Shown: piece by piece, positions 46,147 through 57,074 of the stretch | Layout of the letters: each line of letters opens with the position of its first letter | How positions within the stretch are numbered: the first letter of the stretch is position 1 | NCBI GenBank assembly: GCA_030549495.1 | Contig: JAUIRK010000883.1 | Location: 863,501-927,500 of the forward strand | Source of the DNA: Nectonema munidae | Lineage: Eukaryota > Nematomorpha > Nectonematoida > Nectonematidae | DNA: 64,000 nt | Direction: 5' to 3' | Notes under the pieces: generated by a model | What the model saw: only the letters and a program-made list of their open reading frames with translations | Databases searched by the model: none | What the model was told of the DNA's origin: nothing | Translations under genes and position numbers: made by a program

Positions 46147-46865
46147 GAATAATTATATAGCTCAGAACCAAATCCTTCAAAAAATTATTTTTACTTTTCC
46201 TTATCAAAAATTTTTTATCCTGATACACACGTGTGTATAGAAAAAGATTTATAACATTTTAGATTTAGAATATAAAAATTGAAACAACAAAGATGATATA
46301 TATATATATATGGTGATGAGATAATAAAAGAATTCTCTACTATAATACATTTCAGTGATATTTAAATATTTGTAAGACAAATTTTACAAATTTATAGAAT
46401 GTGAATATATCAAAAATTAGAAAATGTTTTATCCCCACATTCCAAAAAAAGAAGCACGTGATGATCAGCTTTATCTACAATGTTTTTAAAAGTATGCATG
46501 TGTGATTCAATGTCATTACATTTACATCTTCTAGACTAGTCATAGTATGAATGAACTTAAATTTCGTAAACGTAAAACGCAAGTATAGGTAAACGATGAT
46601 TGAGGAAGATAAAAAAAAAGCTCATATTCATTTGACAAGGATATAAGTAAACATTGCATACACCAAAAAACATCGCGCATATATTAAAGAACGAATGGAA
46701 CACTTTTCGGTAAATCACGATGAATCCCGAATGAAAGAAATGTAAGGATATATATAATATTTAGATAACATTTTCGAAGAAACGTGTATTATTAAAGTGA
46801 GTGAGTGGAGATGAGTTGAGAAAAAATATTGTATAGGATTTAACACAAATTTATTTAACAACTGC
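46147..46865. other. WNK intron, no feature seen
   Basis: AT-rich intron with a short (TA)n at about 46295-46311. Confidence 0.5.
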
Positions 46866-47117
46866 TACAGTAATGATGATAAATATTACTAAGTAATAAC
46901 TTTTGAAACTTTATTTTTAAGTCATGAGATGACAGCGGCAATTATCATGATGACGATAAGGAACACACCGTAGTGTATAGAGAGAATATAAAATTATAAA
47001 GGCTTAAATTTTGCAGTTTAAAATCAACATCTGGAGCGGAAGAAAGGCTAGACAAAATGTATGTACAAATCGTGGCTGAAGCAACACCAGTGGCGTAGCC
47101 AGGACGAGCCCTGTGGT
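46866..47117. repeat. Duplicated block, copy 1
   Basis: 243 bases from TACAGTAATGATGATAAATA to GGCGTAGCCAGGACGAG recur at 48945 without a difference that I can see; the match continues nine bases with one change. The last part is a hAT end (CAGTGGCGTAGCC at 47088) followed here by a poly-C tract (47127-47146). Confidence 0.95.
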
Positions 47118-47150
47118 GCAGTGAGCCCTCCCCCCCCCCCCCCGCCCATT
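47088..47150. repeat. hAT terminus fragment with poly-C
   Basis: CAGTGGCGTAGCCAGGACGA followed by a C run, as in the complete MITE at 18064-18218; no right end found. Confidence 0.6.
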
Positions 47151-47636
47151 TATATTCTCTTAAAAATTTAAAGTTAATATAAATCTATCTGTATTGATGA
47201 AATATGTTGTTTCATAGCTGTTTCATATAATAAAATTTAGAGGTTTAAAGTTATAAATTACAAAGTAAAATTCTTTCTCAATATTTGGAGAAAGCGCTCT
47301 TATTCGCAAGCAATATGAAAGGAGGGGAAGATATTGGGTAATAAAGTAAATGTTAAACACAGGAATAAGTCATGAGGCGATGAATTTTATAATAAATTAT
47401 TTCATTTGCTAAAAAACTCATCTATTCCTCATTACTATTCCATTTCATTTTTGTTCTTCGAATTTTATTGAATAGATAGATTGGCGTATTTACAATTTAA
47501 AAAAGCATGAAAAAATTTTACGTAGCATACTTTGTTGATGGGAAAAAAATTTACATTTTAGTATTTTATGCACAGGGTAGAATTCTAAGGGTCAAGGAGC
47601 TATGGTAAGGATAATTTCTTATAAAAATTACATTAT

Positions 47637-47774
47637 TTAACCCTTTCGTGACCAGAAAAATAAGAGGGTATTTATTAAAAAGCAGAAGATTCATATACAA
47701 AACTATTTGAAAAAGCAGACGAAGGTAAAATTGTTTATGTATCATATATGATACACTGGTTACGAAAGGGTTAA
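47637..47774. mobile_element. piggyBac-type MITE, CCCTTTCGTGACCAG subfamily
   Basis: TTAACCCTTTCGTGACCAGA, GCAGAAGATTCATATACAAA core, palindrome TATCATATATGATA, CTGGTTACGAAAGGGTTAA. Near-complete, opposite orientation to 31044-31181; the right TTAA is shared with the next MITE. Confidence 0.93.
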
Positions 47775-47901
47775 CCCGTTAACGATCAGAATAATCAGAC
47801 GATATCTAATGTAAAGCAGAAGATTTGTATTAAAAAGCATACGCAGACGATTTTATTTTTGTAAAGTCAACATATGTCGACTGTGATCGAGAACCGGTTA
47901 A
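47771..47901. mobile_element. piggyBac-type MITE, CCCGTTAACG subfamily
   Basis: TTAACCCGTTAACGATCAGA, AATCAGACGATATCTAATGT, CGCAGACGATTTTATTTTTG, GTCGACTGTGATCGAGAACC, GGTTAA. It begins in the TTAA that ends the previous MITE. Confidence 0.9.
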
Positions 47902-48274
47902 AATTCACGCACAACTCCTAGGCCCAATAAAACTACCACTACTGTTAGATAGATAGAGGTGGCCAGAAAACCGCAATCTCCTATTCACACGTAAAAAACT
48001 TTTGAATTAAAAATAAAAGGGAATGAGTTGAATTAATTGTTGCAGCATATTTTGAAGGCGAGTAATTAATATTTTCGGCCTTCTCACCAGCTCTGAGACG
48101 AATAAAGAACGTAAATGTGCTTTTTGTCTAGAGATGGAGACAAAAAACAATACCAAAAATTCTTTAAAATATGTATTTAAGCGGGAAAATTAAAGATTAT
48201 CATATTTTCTACGTACTTTTCTTTTGTTGAAAAACACGGCATATTAATTCAAAATGATATTTAAAATATGATAC

Positions 48275-48447
48275 GTCTTGAGTGTGCCAGATGTCATCAA
48301 TTCTGTCACAAGAACAAGATACTTGTGTTTGTTTTGCACGACGTCCCAGTAATCATAAAATCTAACAATGTTGGGATGTTGAAGCTTTTTCAGCATTTCA
48401 GCTTCTTCTCTGAATCTCTGTCTTTCAACCTTGTTTAACTTTTTTTC
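48275..48447 (-). CDS. WNK: WNK exon 2: kinase N-lobe, helix C to hinge
   Basis: Acceptor ACAAATAG then GAA AAA AAG, in frame with exon 1 (CELQ then [15 protein letters not shown]). It encodes helix C with [21 protein letters not shown] and the hinge [15 protein letters not shown], all strongly WNK-like. It ends at a GTATCA donor after two bases of a Thr codon (length 173, phase 2). The helix C Glu pairs with the relocated Lys 175 in the known WNK fold. No break was seen. Confidence 0.95.
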
Positions 48448-48589
48448 CTATTTGTAAAAAATAAAACACAATTTTAGTAAATTGAAGAAATGATCATTTG
48501 TTAATAATAAAGACACGTTTGTAAAATACAAACTTTATTTCCAATATTTAACTCACACTATCTTTCTAAAATATAAAATAAAATTAAAA

Positions 48590-48690
48590 AAAAGACAATT
48601 TAGGACTTAAAAAAGACAAATTAGAATTGGAAAAAGAGAATATCAAACTAAAAAAGGCAATTTAAAAGTAAAAATGGTATATATAAAGTT
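48590..48690. repeat. 20-21-bp AAAAGAC...TTAGAA repeat array
   Basis: Four to five imperfect copies of AAAAAAGACAATTTAGGACTT, ending in AAAAGTAAAAATGGTATATA. Related to 37640-37875. It lies about 140 bp from WNK exon 2. Confidence 0.65.
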
Positions 48691-48861
48691 TAATTGGAAA
48701 AGAAAGCCGACGATTAGTCTTAAAAATTCTGATGCCAAGGGGAAGAAAGATTTATCACAAAAAAATTCATCACAGTAATTCAATAAGATTCACATTTTCA
48801 AATCAAAAGTATGAATAGAAGTGTCAAGTCGTGTATCTTCAAAGCCGCCCGGAGACCGTAG

Positions 48862-49262
48862 GGTATTTTCATCAAGAAGGCACATTGCGCCGTTTGTATC
48901 GAACTATGAGGAAAGTAGGCTTGATGCGGGATCGAAGCACGTGATACAGTAATGATGATAAATATTACTAAGTAATAACTTTTGAAACTTTATTTTTAAG
49001 TCATGAGATGACAGCGGCAATTATCATGATGACGATAAGGAACACACCGTAGTGTATAGAGAGAATATAAAATTATAAAGGCTTAAATTTTGCAGTTTAA
49101 AATCAACATCTGGAGCGGAAGAAAGGCTAGACAAAATGTATGTACAAATCGTGGCTGAAGCAACACCAGTGGCGTAGCCAGGACGAGGCCTGTGGTTAAA
49201 CTCAACACTTCTTGAGTTATCGAAACCCAGTCAGTATCTAACCAACCTTACTCACGCCCTCG
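48862..49262 (-). repeat. tRNA-derived SINE interrupted by copy 2 of the duplicated block
   Basis: Body part 48862-48937 (CATCAAGAAGGCACATTGCG, TTGATGCGGGATCGAA). The head resumes at about 49211 (TTGAGTTATCGAAACCCAGT). The B box is cut by the insertion. Confidence 0.8.
48945..49196. repeat. Duplicated block, copy 2
   Basis: Same 243 bases as 46866-47108, placed inside a SINE about 2.1 kb away, same orientation. No target duplication is evident at the joins. Confidence 0.95.
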
Positions 49263-50699
49263 TTCGAGGCTTTATAATACAGGCATATAGGTATGGAAAA
49301 TTAGAATAAAGTAGTAAAATATCTCGATTAATTTTTTTTGATGATATATTAATACAAACAAATGCTGAGCCCGGGAGAATCGCCAATCTTGATTGTGGGT
49401 ACAAGATTATTTCTCTTCTATTCAATCATTATAAATAACTAAACATGGGAAGAGAGGTCTTTTTCACCGATTTTTATATATTTTAGGCAGACGAATATCA
49501 TTTCTTGGTAGACCAATGTCCACTGATCCTCGAAAAAAACTGCCCTCCAGTTGCTTATAAGAAATGAAATAGTTGAATTTGATGATGGGCGAAATATTCG
49601 CGTATATTATTCAGGGTTGGTATTCGCAATATTAGAGGCATTCATTCGATCTTAATTCAAGCGAGTTTTTTTTAATTTTTTTTGATACATTCATGATTTT
49701 TTTTTAAATAACTCGTTAAGACAAGTTTTACAAGGTTTATCCCAACTTCAAAAGTCATGTGGTTCTCGAGATATAAACTCCGAAAGTTGGTTCAAAAGGG
49801 TCATTTTTGTAAAAAAAAAATTGAGAATACTAAAAGCTGAAAATCTTTGCGACCGGTGTTCAACATTAATTTGGTATCATAATTGAAGCTAACTTTATAC
49901 TCTACAACGTCAGCCTTTCAAAAAAAATTAAAACTTTGTACATGTGTATATATTAAAGTTTTTTGGAGAAAATCGTATTTTATGCACTACAGTGCATATT
50001 TACAAGTTATATAAAGTGTTATGTTTACAAGTGTTCATTATTTACAGTTTTTAACACTTATACTCAGTTTTTTGACGATAAAATTGCCAACATTCATTAT
50101 TCGCTATTCGCACAACTATATATTATTTGGCCTATAACTAGTTAAAATAGTAACTATATTAGAAAATGACTGGAATGGATAAGGTGTGCAAAAGTAGGAA
50201 AAATATTGATTATATAAAAAGCAATTAACTCAATGATTATATATATATATACAATATACGCAATTCCTTATATAATGAAAACGAGAAAAATAAAAATTCT
50301 GAATGCAACACGAAACAAAATGTCCTTCAAGAAAGTTTTCATTAAAAAATTTATTCATCAAAGAAATAAAAAGAAGGCAAAAACAAACATAATTGAGGAA
50401 GTAAAAAAAATGAAAAACTTTAAAAATAATACTAAGGAAATTTTTGTTAAAACACATCATTGCCTTTGAAATACATTAGAAAGAACATTTTTAGATTAAA
50501 TACAAAAAAATCGTCTCATCCTGCACCTACCCCCGCTCCACAACAATTCTTCATTGTGCTCCCTTGTTTGAAGCACACGCATGGCGAAATAATAAAAGAT
50601 AAAAGTGTTCAGTCAAACGAATAAGTGTATTAATTTTTCTATGTATCCATATACATTTCAAGTTATAAGGAATTTTTGTATAGAATAGTAGATAGTTGT
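49263..50699. other. WNK intron, no feature seen
   Basis: AT-rich intron; GGCAGACGAATATCATTTCT near 49486 resembles a MITE core without ends. Overlapping open frames at 50230-50469 look like chance. Confidence 0.45.
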
Positions 50700-50900
50700 C
50701 GTAAAGTCCGATTAAGATAGTACGGACATTTCAGAAGAAGAGAGGATATGATCACGTATGTTTGTTGCAAAGTGGAAAGCCAAAAAACCGAAACAAAGAT
50801 GAATGGTTTGCATCAACAAAGATATGAGAAAAATTGGAGTTATAGAAGATTCCCAAGATAGATCTAAATAGAAGCGTTTGGTATTTGGGGTAGGAGCAGT
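50700..50900 (+). mobile_element. LINE ORF2 C-terminal fragment
   Basis: RYGHFRRREDMITYVCCKVE, then KDMRKIGVIEDSQDRSKWKR followed by LVFGV across shifted frames. It matches the usual RWYGHVxRR...GRPxxRWxDxI..DM....DAxDRxxWR tail. Frameshifts present; small 5'-truncated piece. Confidence 0.7.
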
Positions 50901-51334
50901 TAAAATCTGGAGTTTTAATATATTATATTAATCGTATAGAAGTGAGATATAAAAAATTCAAATGAAATCTTTTATACACTGGAAATTTTTTCGTACGCTC
51001 CTATTGTATCTTTTATCTCAATTTTAATTGTTTTTGCATTGCAACATTGCTTGCATCCAAACTATACGCTACAATGAACTCATTGATAACAATATATTGG
51101 TTTATATACATTTTTATTGTATTCAAAGGATTACGCTTTTAACGTGGAACCTTAGTAAAACTCAATTGATATCACAAAAATTATAGGAATGAATGGATCA
51201 AATCAAGGATATGTAGGCATCCAATGCTAAAGTTATTCTGAAATTAAACTAAAATTATTATTGAATAGATCAAAAATCAAGTGCTTATTCTCAAGCATAT
51301 TTAGAAATATTAATTGTAGTTCTTTAAAAAAATT

Positions 51335-51424
51335 ATATATACTATTTTTACTTTAAGTTCATCCTTTTCCGATTTAAGTTCCTCCTTTTACGATTCAAGT
51401 TGGTCATTTTCCGATTTAAATTCC
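51335..51424. repeat. About 21-bp repeat related to the Tc1-type arm unit
   Basis: TTTAAGTTCATCCTTTTCCG, TTTAAGTTCCTCCTTTTACG, TTCAAGTTGGTCATTTTCCG: three to four copies; the inverse reads CGGAAAAGGATGAACTTAAA, close to the 21-bp arm unit at 8.9 kb. Confidence 0.7.
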
Positions 51425-52867
51425 TTACAATGTAACTTCTAATATTTTATACTGACTGTATATAACAAAGCATAAATACCTAACTTTTTTAAATAGGAAA
51501 ATTTAAAATTCGATAGAAGTATAGAGTGGTATCTCGTTATAACAACATTTGGAAGGATTTGGGATTAAGTTTTTATAAAAGTGAGTTTCAATATAGACAA
51601 GTTTTACAGGTGAAGTATAGAGTAATATTCGATTTCCTATAAAAATGATTAATTATAAGTAGTCTTTTTACTTTTAAATAATTTTTATAGTTTCTATATT
51701 TTAACATAGGGCCTAAAATTATGAAAATTGACAAATATTTTATAAAAAATCTTTATAGAGACACTATTTGAATTAGTTACGCCGACAATTTTTTAATAAA
51801 AAAACACCATACTACATATACCATTGAGTGTAACATTCTTTTCGCTTTGGCGCGGCCCGCTAGTGCAATGTTGAATCTTAATTTATGCGCAATGTTTCTT
51901 TAAAGAAACTCAGACAATAGCTTTTTTCATTGTAATTAATTTTAAAAATTGTCTGCTTGTAATGGGAAAATTGAAAATCACTAAGGAAAATCAAATGTTT
52001 AAGAACTCAGAGATAGAGAGACTAACAAATTTTAAAAAAAATAACGTATTTTATATACGCATCTTTTTATGTGTTAAATCATGATGATGAATTTTATTTC
52101 GAAGTGATAATCAGTCTGCTCTAACAGATGGAACACATATGAGGCATCGTCTTAAAATATGCCATTTTTACTTCAAGCCCATTTCTTTCCAATTAAATTA
52201 GTTATACGATGCTTATCTTAGCAAGTGATGATGTGAAGATGAGAAAATTAAAATTTATTTTGGAGGAGGCTTTTTCGCCAGCACCGAAAACACAAGTAAA
52301 ACTGCCAAAAATGGAATAGAATTGTAATGAAAAAGAAAAATAACTGTGTCGGTTTATCTTTAGTGCGAATAAAAATAATTGAATAAACGTGGCATGGAGA
52401 TGAATATTTAAGACATTTGTATTCCAATTTATAATTAACCCAACTATGGTAATTTTATCATTTGCCGATTCGCGAAATACTTTCATTTTATTTTTTTCAA
52501 ATATTTTTAATTATTAATTTTAATTGCTTGGAGACATTTGTATTAATTGTTTTAAGTCCGTCTCCTTTCACTAGGGTAAAATAAAACTTATGACCATTGT
52601 GACCTCAGTATCATCGAACGTGTAACCGTTTTGGTTCACGAGTATGGCCATTTAGTCAAGAAACCATATAAATTAATTAAGCGAATAGTTGCTTTTTAAC
52701 CTGGGGATGTACCCCCCCCCCCCCCTCCGAAGTGAAAATAACAAAGAAATTGACTTAGCTAGTGAAATTTCAAATAAAAGAAAGGCGATATTAAGTCTAT
52801 GGACTAACATTAAAACGAAATTAAAAAGTTTTCATATATTGAAAATTTTTATTAAAAAAATGGTTAC
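51425..52867. other. WNK intron 1, no clear feature
   Basis: AT-rich intron with a poly-C tract at 52710-52724 and one GTCTGC near 51952 that may be a MITE relic. The open frame at 52202-52486 is unrecognised. Confidence 0.5.
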
Positions 52868-53457
52868 TTGCAGTTCACACCATGCGACAGAAACTCCATT
52901 CTCAGTATCTAACCCTCTATATACAGTTTTGAAAGATCCTCTTCCAAACTCTTCGTCAAACTTTAAAAATCTTGAATCAGGAGAATATGCAATCGCTTTT
53001 TCTTCATGCGTATCTTCTTTAGTAGTTTGTTCAACTATATTAGCTTCGGATATATCTTTATTTTCTTCTAGGTTTATATGGGTGACGCTAGTAACAGGGG
53101 TATTAATATCCTTACTTTCTTTTGAATTGAGTTTATTAATATTACTAACTTTTTCATTAAAAGCTTTAGAATCAAATTTAATAGTTTCATTGAGCTTTTT
53201 ATCAAGAGAATTCTTTATAAAATGGGTACTTTCTTCTTTTATTGTAACTTTTTTGAAAGGATAAGTGCTTTTTTGACGCTTGGTAATGCCTTTCAGTTTA
53301 GAAACAGGTGGAGTTGATTTAACACTAGATACTTCAAATCTACTTGTAGTTTTGAATGACTTTTTTGGACTTGTGCTTCTTTTATCATTTAACCTATTAA
53401 CGTTATTTAACTCAATAGACTTTTTATCGCTAACTTCACATTTGGAAGTCATTAAGA
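52868..53457 (-). CDS. WNK: WNK exon 1: start codon, RFEV motif, glycine loop
   Basis: A TTGTTAG acceptor precedes five untranslated bases and an ATG at 53450-53452; 195 codons follow to a CAA|GTAACC donor (phase 0). Residues 1-160 are Lys/Ser/Asn-rich and poorly conserved, as usual for WNK N-termini. Residues 38-41 are RFEV (53330-53341), a canonical RFx(V/I) ligand for the CCT domain of SPAK/OSR1. The kinase begins at about residue 161 ([20 protein letters not shown]). Residue 175 is the WNK-specific catalytic Lys inside the glycine-rich loop, and residue 192 is the Cys (VAWCELQ) that replaces the usual beta-3 Lys. The open frame upstream of this ATG looks like a hydrophobic leader, but it lies before the acceptor and is intronic. 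Confidence 0.93.
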
Positions 53458-54135
53458 CTAACAAAAAAAATGAAAAACTTTGAGCAGAACACAAGTCGAA
53501 CTGGAACAGACTAGATCGGAAAATATTTAAAATTAAAAAATATTCAATTTTCTTTATTGAAAACTAAAATTAATAAATTAAAAAATTTCAAATTCTAGTT
53601 TTCTTAAATATATCATTAATGGATTCAAAACAAGATATTCGATTCGAACCAGTACCAAGCCTATTTGTTCATAGTTTGATCTAAGCTGAAAAATTGTACA
53701 TTTTGATTAAAATATACAATAGAATCTTTACCTTCGATTTTGAGTTGTGCTATTTTATTAAATAAGAATAATTCTTTATTTATAAGAGGAAAAATAATGA
53801 GCTATATTGCTTCCACATTTTATGCTAAGCGCTAAACTGAACTTTTTAAAAGATGTATGAAAAATTTGAAGGTATATTGATTATTTGGCATGTATGGATC
53901 ATTAAAAGGGTATTGATAATGTAGCTACTACGGATAATTTACCAAATACCTGTTTTCCAGTTGATTCAAAATCTTGGCTTAATTTTAATATATAATTTAT
54001 TATATATTATTATTTTATTTATGTTCTAACAAAGTACAATATTCTAAAAAATTTCTTCTTAAGCACAAGTACTCCTACAAACACTTCTCTTATAAAAAAA
54101 TATCAAACTACCTGAAAAAACATTTTTATCCTATA
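53458..54135. other. Upstream intron or 5' flank of WNK
   Basis: Begins with the acceptor of the ATG exon. GATTCGAACCAGTACCAAGC at about 53641 and CATAGTTTGATC nearby resemble the SINE body weakly. No promoter or 5' exon was identified. Confidence 0.45.
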
Positions 54136-54595
54136 TACGCCTACACTTTTCCTAAAGTAAGATGCTCCCAGGAAACTCCCTCTTAAAGTATAAATTTTTA
54201 GTAACTGTGTTTAAAGACCTCCACATAAACCCTAACAAAACACTATCAAAAAACAAATTCAACAACATCCCACCAACCAGAACAAAAAATCTCACACTCA
54301 AAAAAAGCCACACCCCATTTGCTTCTATCACATTCAACAAAATTCCTAAATCGATAAGAATGATTTCTTCACTCACTTCCTTCAAAGAAACTCTATATTC
54401 TCACTTAGTCAACCAATTAAAAGAAGATAAATAACGCCTTGTTTTTTCCCTTCCTTATATCCTGTTCATAACCTTCTTAGAATATTATGCTAAGTTAGTA
54501 TCAACTATTTTATTTACAGTGTCACTACACTAAGCTTGATGTAATTACTTGTAATACCATCATCTATTAACAATAAATAAATTGAATTGAAAAAA
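54136..54595 (+). mobile_element. LINE 3' end (CR1/Jockey-like)
   Basis: The open frame 54162-54434 ends TRTKNLTLKKSHTPFASITF followed by NKIPKSIRMISSLTSFKETL. This is the Tr.f...sy....WN.lP..ir...s...FK..lk motif at the end of CR1/Jockey-type ORF2. A 3' region ends CAATAAATAAATTGAATTGA, a simple-repeat tail usual for these clades. Only the 3' 460 bp is present. Confidence 0.8.
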
Positions 54596-55369
54596 ATATA
54601 AAAGTTATTTTTATCGATAAAGGTATAAATAATAGATAAGTATTTATTTTTAAGCGTATTTTTTAAAATTATTTGTCAAAGTAAAATTATAAAGGGGTTT
54701 ATTTATCCATAGTATAAATCGTATTTTATTAAATTAACCACGGTATCCTCTAGAAAATCCCATTGCCTAATCAATGTATTTTTTTATGAAAATCTTCTTA
54801 AAAATCTCTGCTCTTAGTAAATTTCTTAAATAATTTTGCGGATGATTATATAAAAAAAAGTTGTTGAAATCACCTATTCCAGCAAATTTTTTAAACCGTA
54901 TTTTATTGATTAAGATATGAATTGTTAGATATTTATATATGAATATCTTGTTAGAAATAATAATATCTTAAGATTAGAAACAGTTTCCTGAAGGAACTAA
55001 ATAATGTATATTTGAAAATTCAAAAGATAATTAAATTTTAAAATGTATTCTGATAATGTTTGATACGGTTCGTTACACTGATTTCAAATATATAATTTAT
55101 TTGAACGTTTTCAAAGTTGCAATTTTAATTTATATCAAGTTTAAAGGCGTAAAAAATAAGTTTTTTTTACACTATTCATATCAGTATAATATTTGTTCTG
55201 AGATGCCCCAATTCTTAAATTTTTAACATCAAGTTTTAGAGAAAGAGTTGCTCAAAAAAATAAAATTTATTATCAAACCTTTTTCAAAAATTGAGAAAAA
55301 TTGATATTATTGACTCGTTTTTATACAAAGAAAAAATTATCGAGTCTAAAAAGTAACTTTTTAAAATAT
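54596..55369. other. No feature seen
   Basis: AT-rich sequence between two LINE fragments; nothing recognised. Confidence 0.5.
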
Positions 55370-56045
55370 TCAGATGAGTGGAACCTTCTGAAACCAAATT
55401 GATTTGAATAAAACAAGTTATTAGTTTCAAAATATGCTACAATACGCTTGTAAATTATTTTCTCATGTGTTTATCATTAGATGAAACTGATAGAACGATA
55501 ATTGGAACTTATCTTTTTGTTTCCTCGTTGGTGTACAATAATAACTCTGGTTCTTTTTGAATGATGAAGGGAAAATGTTGTTTTCCAAGCACGAATTAAA
55601 GAGGAAAAAAAGTACAAGACATATGTCATTTTTGATCAACATTATATGATTGATGGAGATATCGTAGACATCTTTTGAATCACTAGATTTGAGTTCATTT
55701 AGTGCCTAGATTATGTCATCGCAAGAAATATTGTCAAAAAAGAAACCAGTGTTTACTTTTCCTATATAAGAGTTAATTTCATAATAGTCGATATCTGCTA
55801 GAGAATTTACTTGAGTAAAGTTTCTATAAAGATTACCTATAACACGTTCATGATGAATAATTTCACCGTTAGATTCTACACATGTTATTTCTGATTTTCG
55901 ATTCCAAATAACAAAATTAATGATCTTCCACGTTTCCCGAGTTGTTCTAGAACTATTGAATAACTTAATGTGGTATTCAGATTTACAAGCTCTTATCGTA
56001 TATTTGATTTCATTTCTTAGCTTCTTATATTCATCTGCATCCTCA
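55370..56045 (-). mobile_element. LINE reverse transcriptase fragment
   Basis: The minus strand reads DADEYKKLRNEIKYTIRACK, then TWKIINFVIWNRKSEITCVE, ADIDYYEINSYIGKVNTGFF, ALNELKSSDSKDVYDIS, WKTTFSLHHSKR, HQRGNKKISSNYRSISF and IYKRIVAYFETNNLFYSNQF followed by GFRRFHSS. This is the linker after the endonuclease plus RT subdomains 0-2 of a Jockey/CR1-type LINE (usual NYRPISLL...QFGFRxxxST). Several stops and frameshifts. It could belong to the same family as the 3' end at 54.1-54.6 kb, but that piece is on the other strand. Confidence 0.82.
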
Positions 56046-56079
56046 AAAGATAATTATTAGTATAATTATTATAAAATTA

Positions 56080-56210
56080 TCCTCAAAGTTATACCACGGG
56101 GGACCAAATATTCAAACAACACTTCCCTATTAGTTCTGGGATCAATTTTTCCGCTAAAGTCCTGGGGGTCGTAAAGTGCCCCCCCCTCCCCCGCCTTATT
56201 TTTCTCAGAT
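56080..56210. other. GC-rich remnant with poly-C
   Basis: CTGGGGGTCGTAAAGTGCCC and a CCCCCCCTCCCCCGCC run; resembles the G/C-run termini of local hAT elements, but no pair of ends was found. Confidence 0.3.
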
Positions 56211-56214
56211 ATTA

Positions 56215-56915
56215 ATAAGTTTTTGTAAATATTTTTAATGTTACATATATATTTCAACTATACTGAATTCAATGGTGATGTCAATTTTTTTTTATCAAAA
56301 TCCATCAAACCTTTCAAAAAAATTGATTTATATTTGACAGCTCAAAATGAACTTTTTATTTAAATAATTATATAAAGTGTTTTACACATATATTATATAT
56401 CCATTTTCAAGTATGCTGAATTCACTGGTCATATTCATTTTTTTTTATAAAAATCAATTAAATCTATCAAAAAATTTATTTATATTTGACAGTTCATCTC
56501 AAAAAGAAATTTTTCATTCAAGTAATTTTATAAAGTTTTTTACACATATATACCGATTTTTAAACATCCTGAATTCAATGGTCATATTCATTTTTTATGA
56601 AAATAAATCAAACCTGTCAAAAAATTGATTTATCTCAAAAAGAAATATTTTATCCGAATAATTTTATAACGTTTTTTACATACATATGCCCATTTTCAAG
56701 TACGCTGTGTTTACTGGTGATATTCCCTTTTTTTATTATAAAAATAAGTCAAACCTAACAAAAAATAATTTAAATATGACAGCTCATATCAAAATTAAAA
56801 TTTTTATTCTTATAAAAAGTTTTTTATACAATTCAAGTATGTAGAATTTAATAATGATGTTCATTTTTTATGAAATCAATAAAAATTGTCAAAAAAAATA
56901 GATTAACATGTAAAT
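56215..56915. repeat. Tandem satellite, about 150-bp unit, about 5 copies
   Basis: Each unit carries CATATATATxxxxATTTTCAA, CTGAATTCAATGGTGATGTC, AAATCAATTAAATCTATCAA and ATTTGACAGCTCA. Copies differ by perhaps 15-25 percent and small indels, so the array is not recent. Confidence 0.85.
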
Positions 56916-57074
56916 CAATGTCAAATATATAAACTTCAAATTAAATTCTACTTTCAGTATTTCTCTGATAATTATTTTCTTAATTTATTTACTTGTCTAA
57001 TTCACTCAAAACATTTCATTTGTCAGTAAATTATGTATCTCGTACAAATTCGTTATAGGCTCGTAGTCTCCACG

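Noticed and set aside
52202-52486. Minus-strand open frame of 94 codons in intron 1
   Set aside because: No WNK similarity, no fitting splice phases; exon 1 joins exon 2 directly in phase.
53455-53494. A hydrophobic leader ([15 protein letters not shown]) ahead of the WNK frame, looking like a signal peptide
   Set aside because: It lies upstream of a good splice acceptor and WNKs are cytosolic; the ATG at 53450-53452 is the sensible start.
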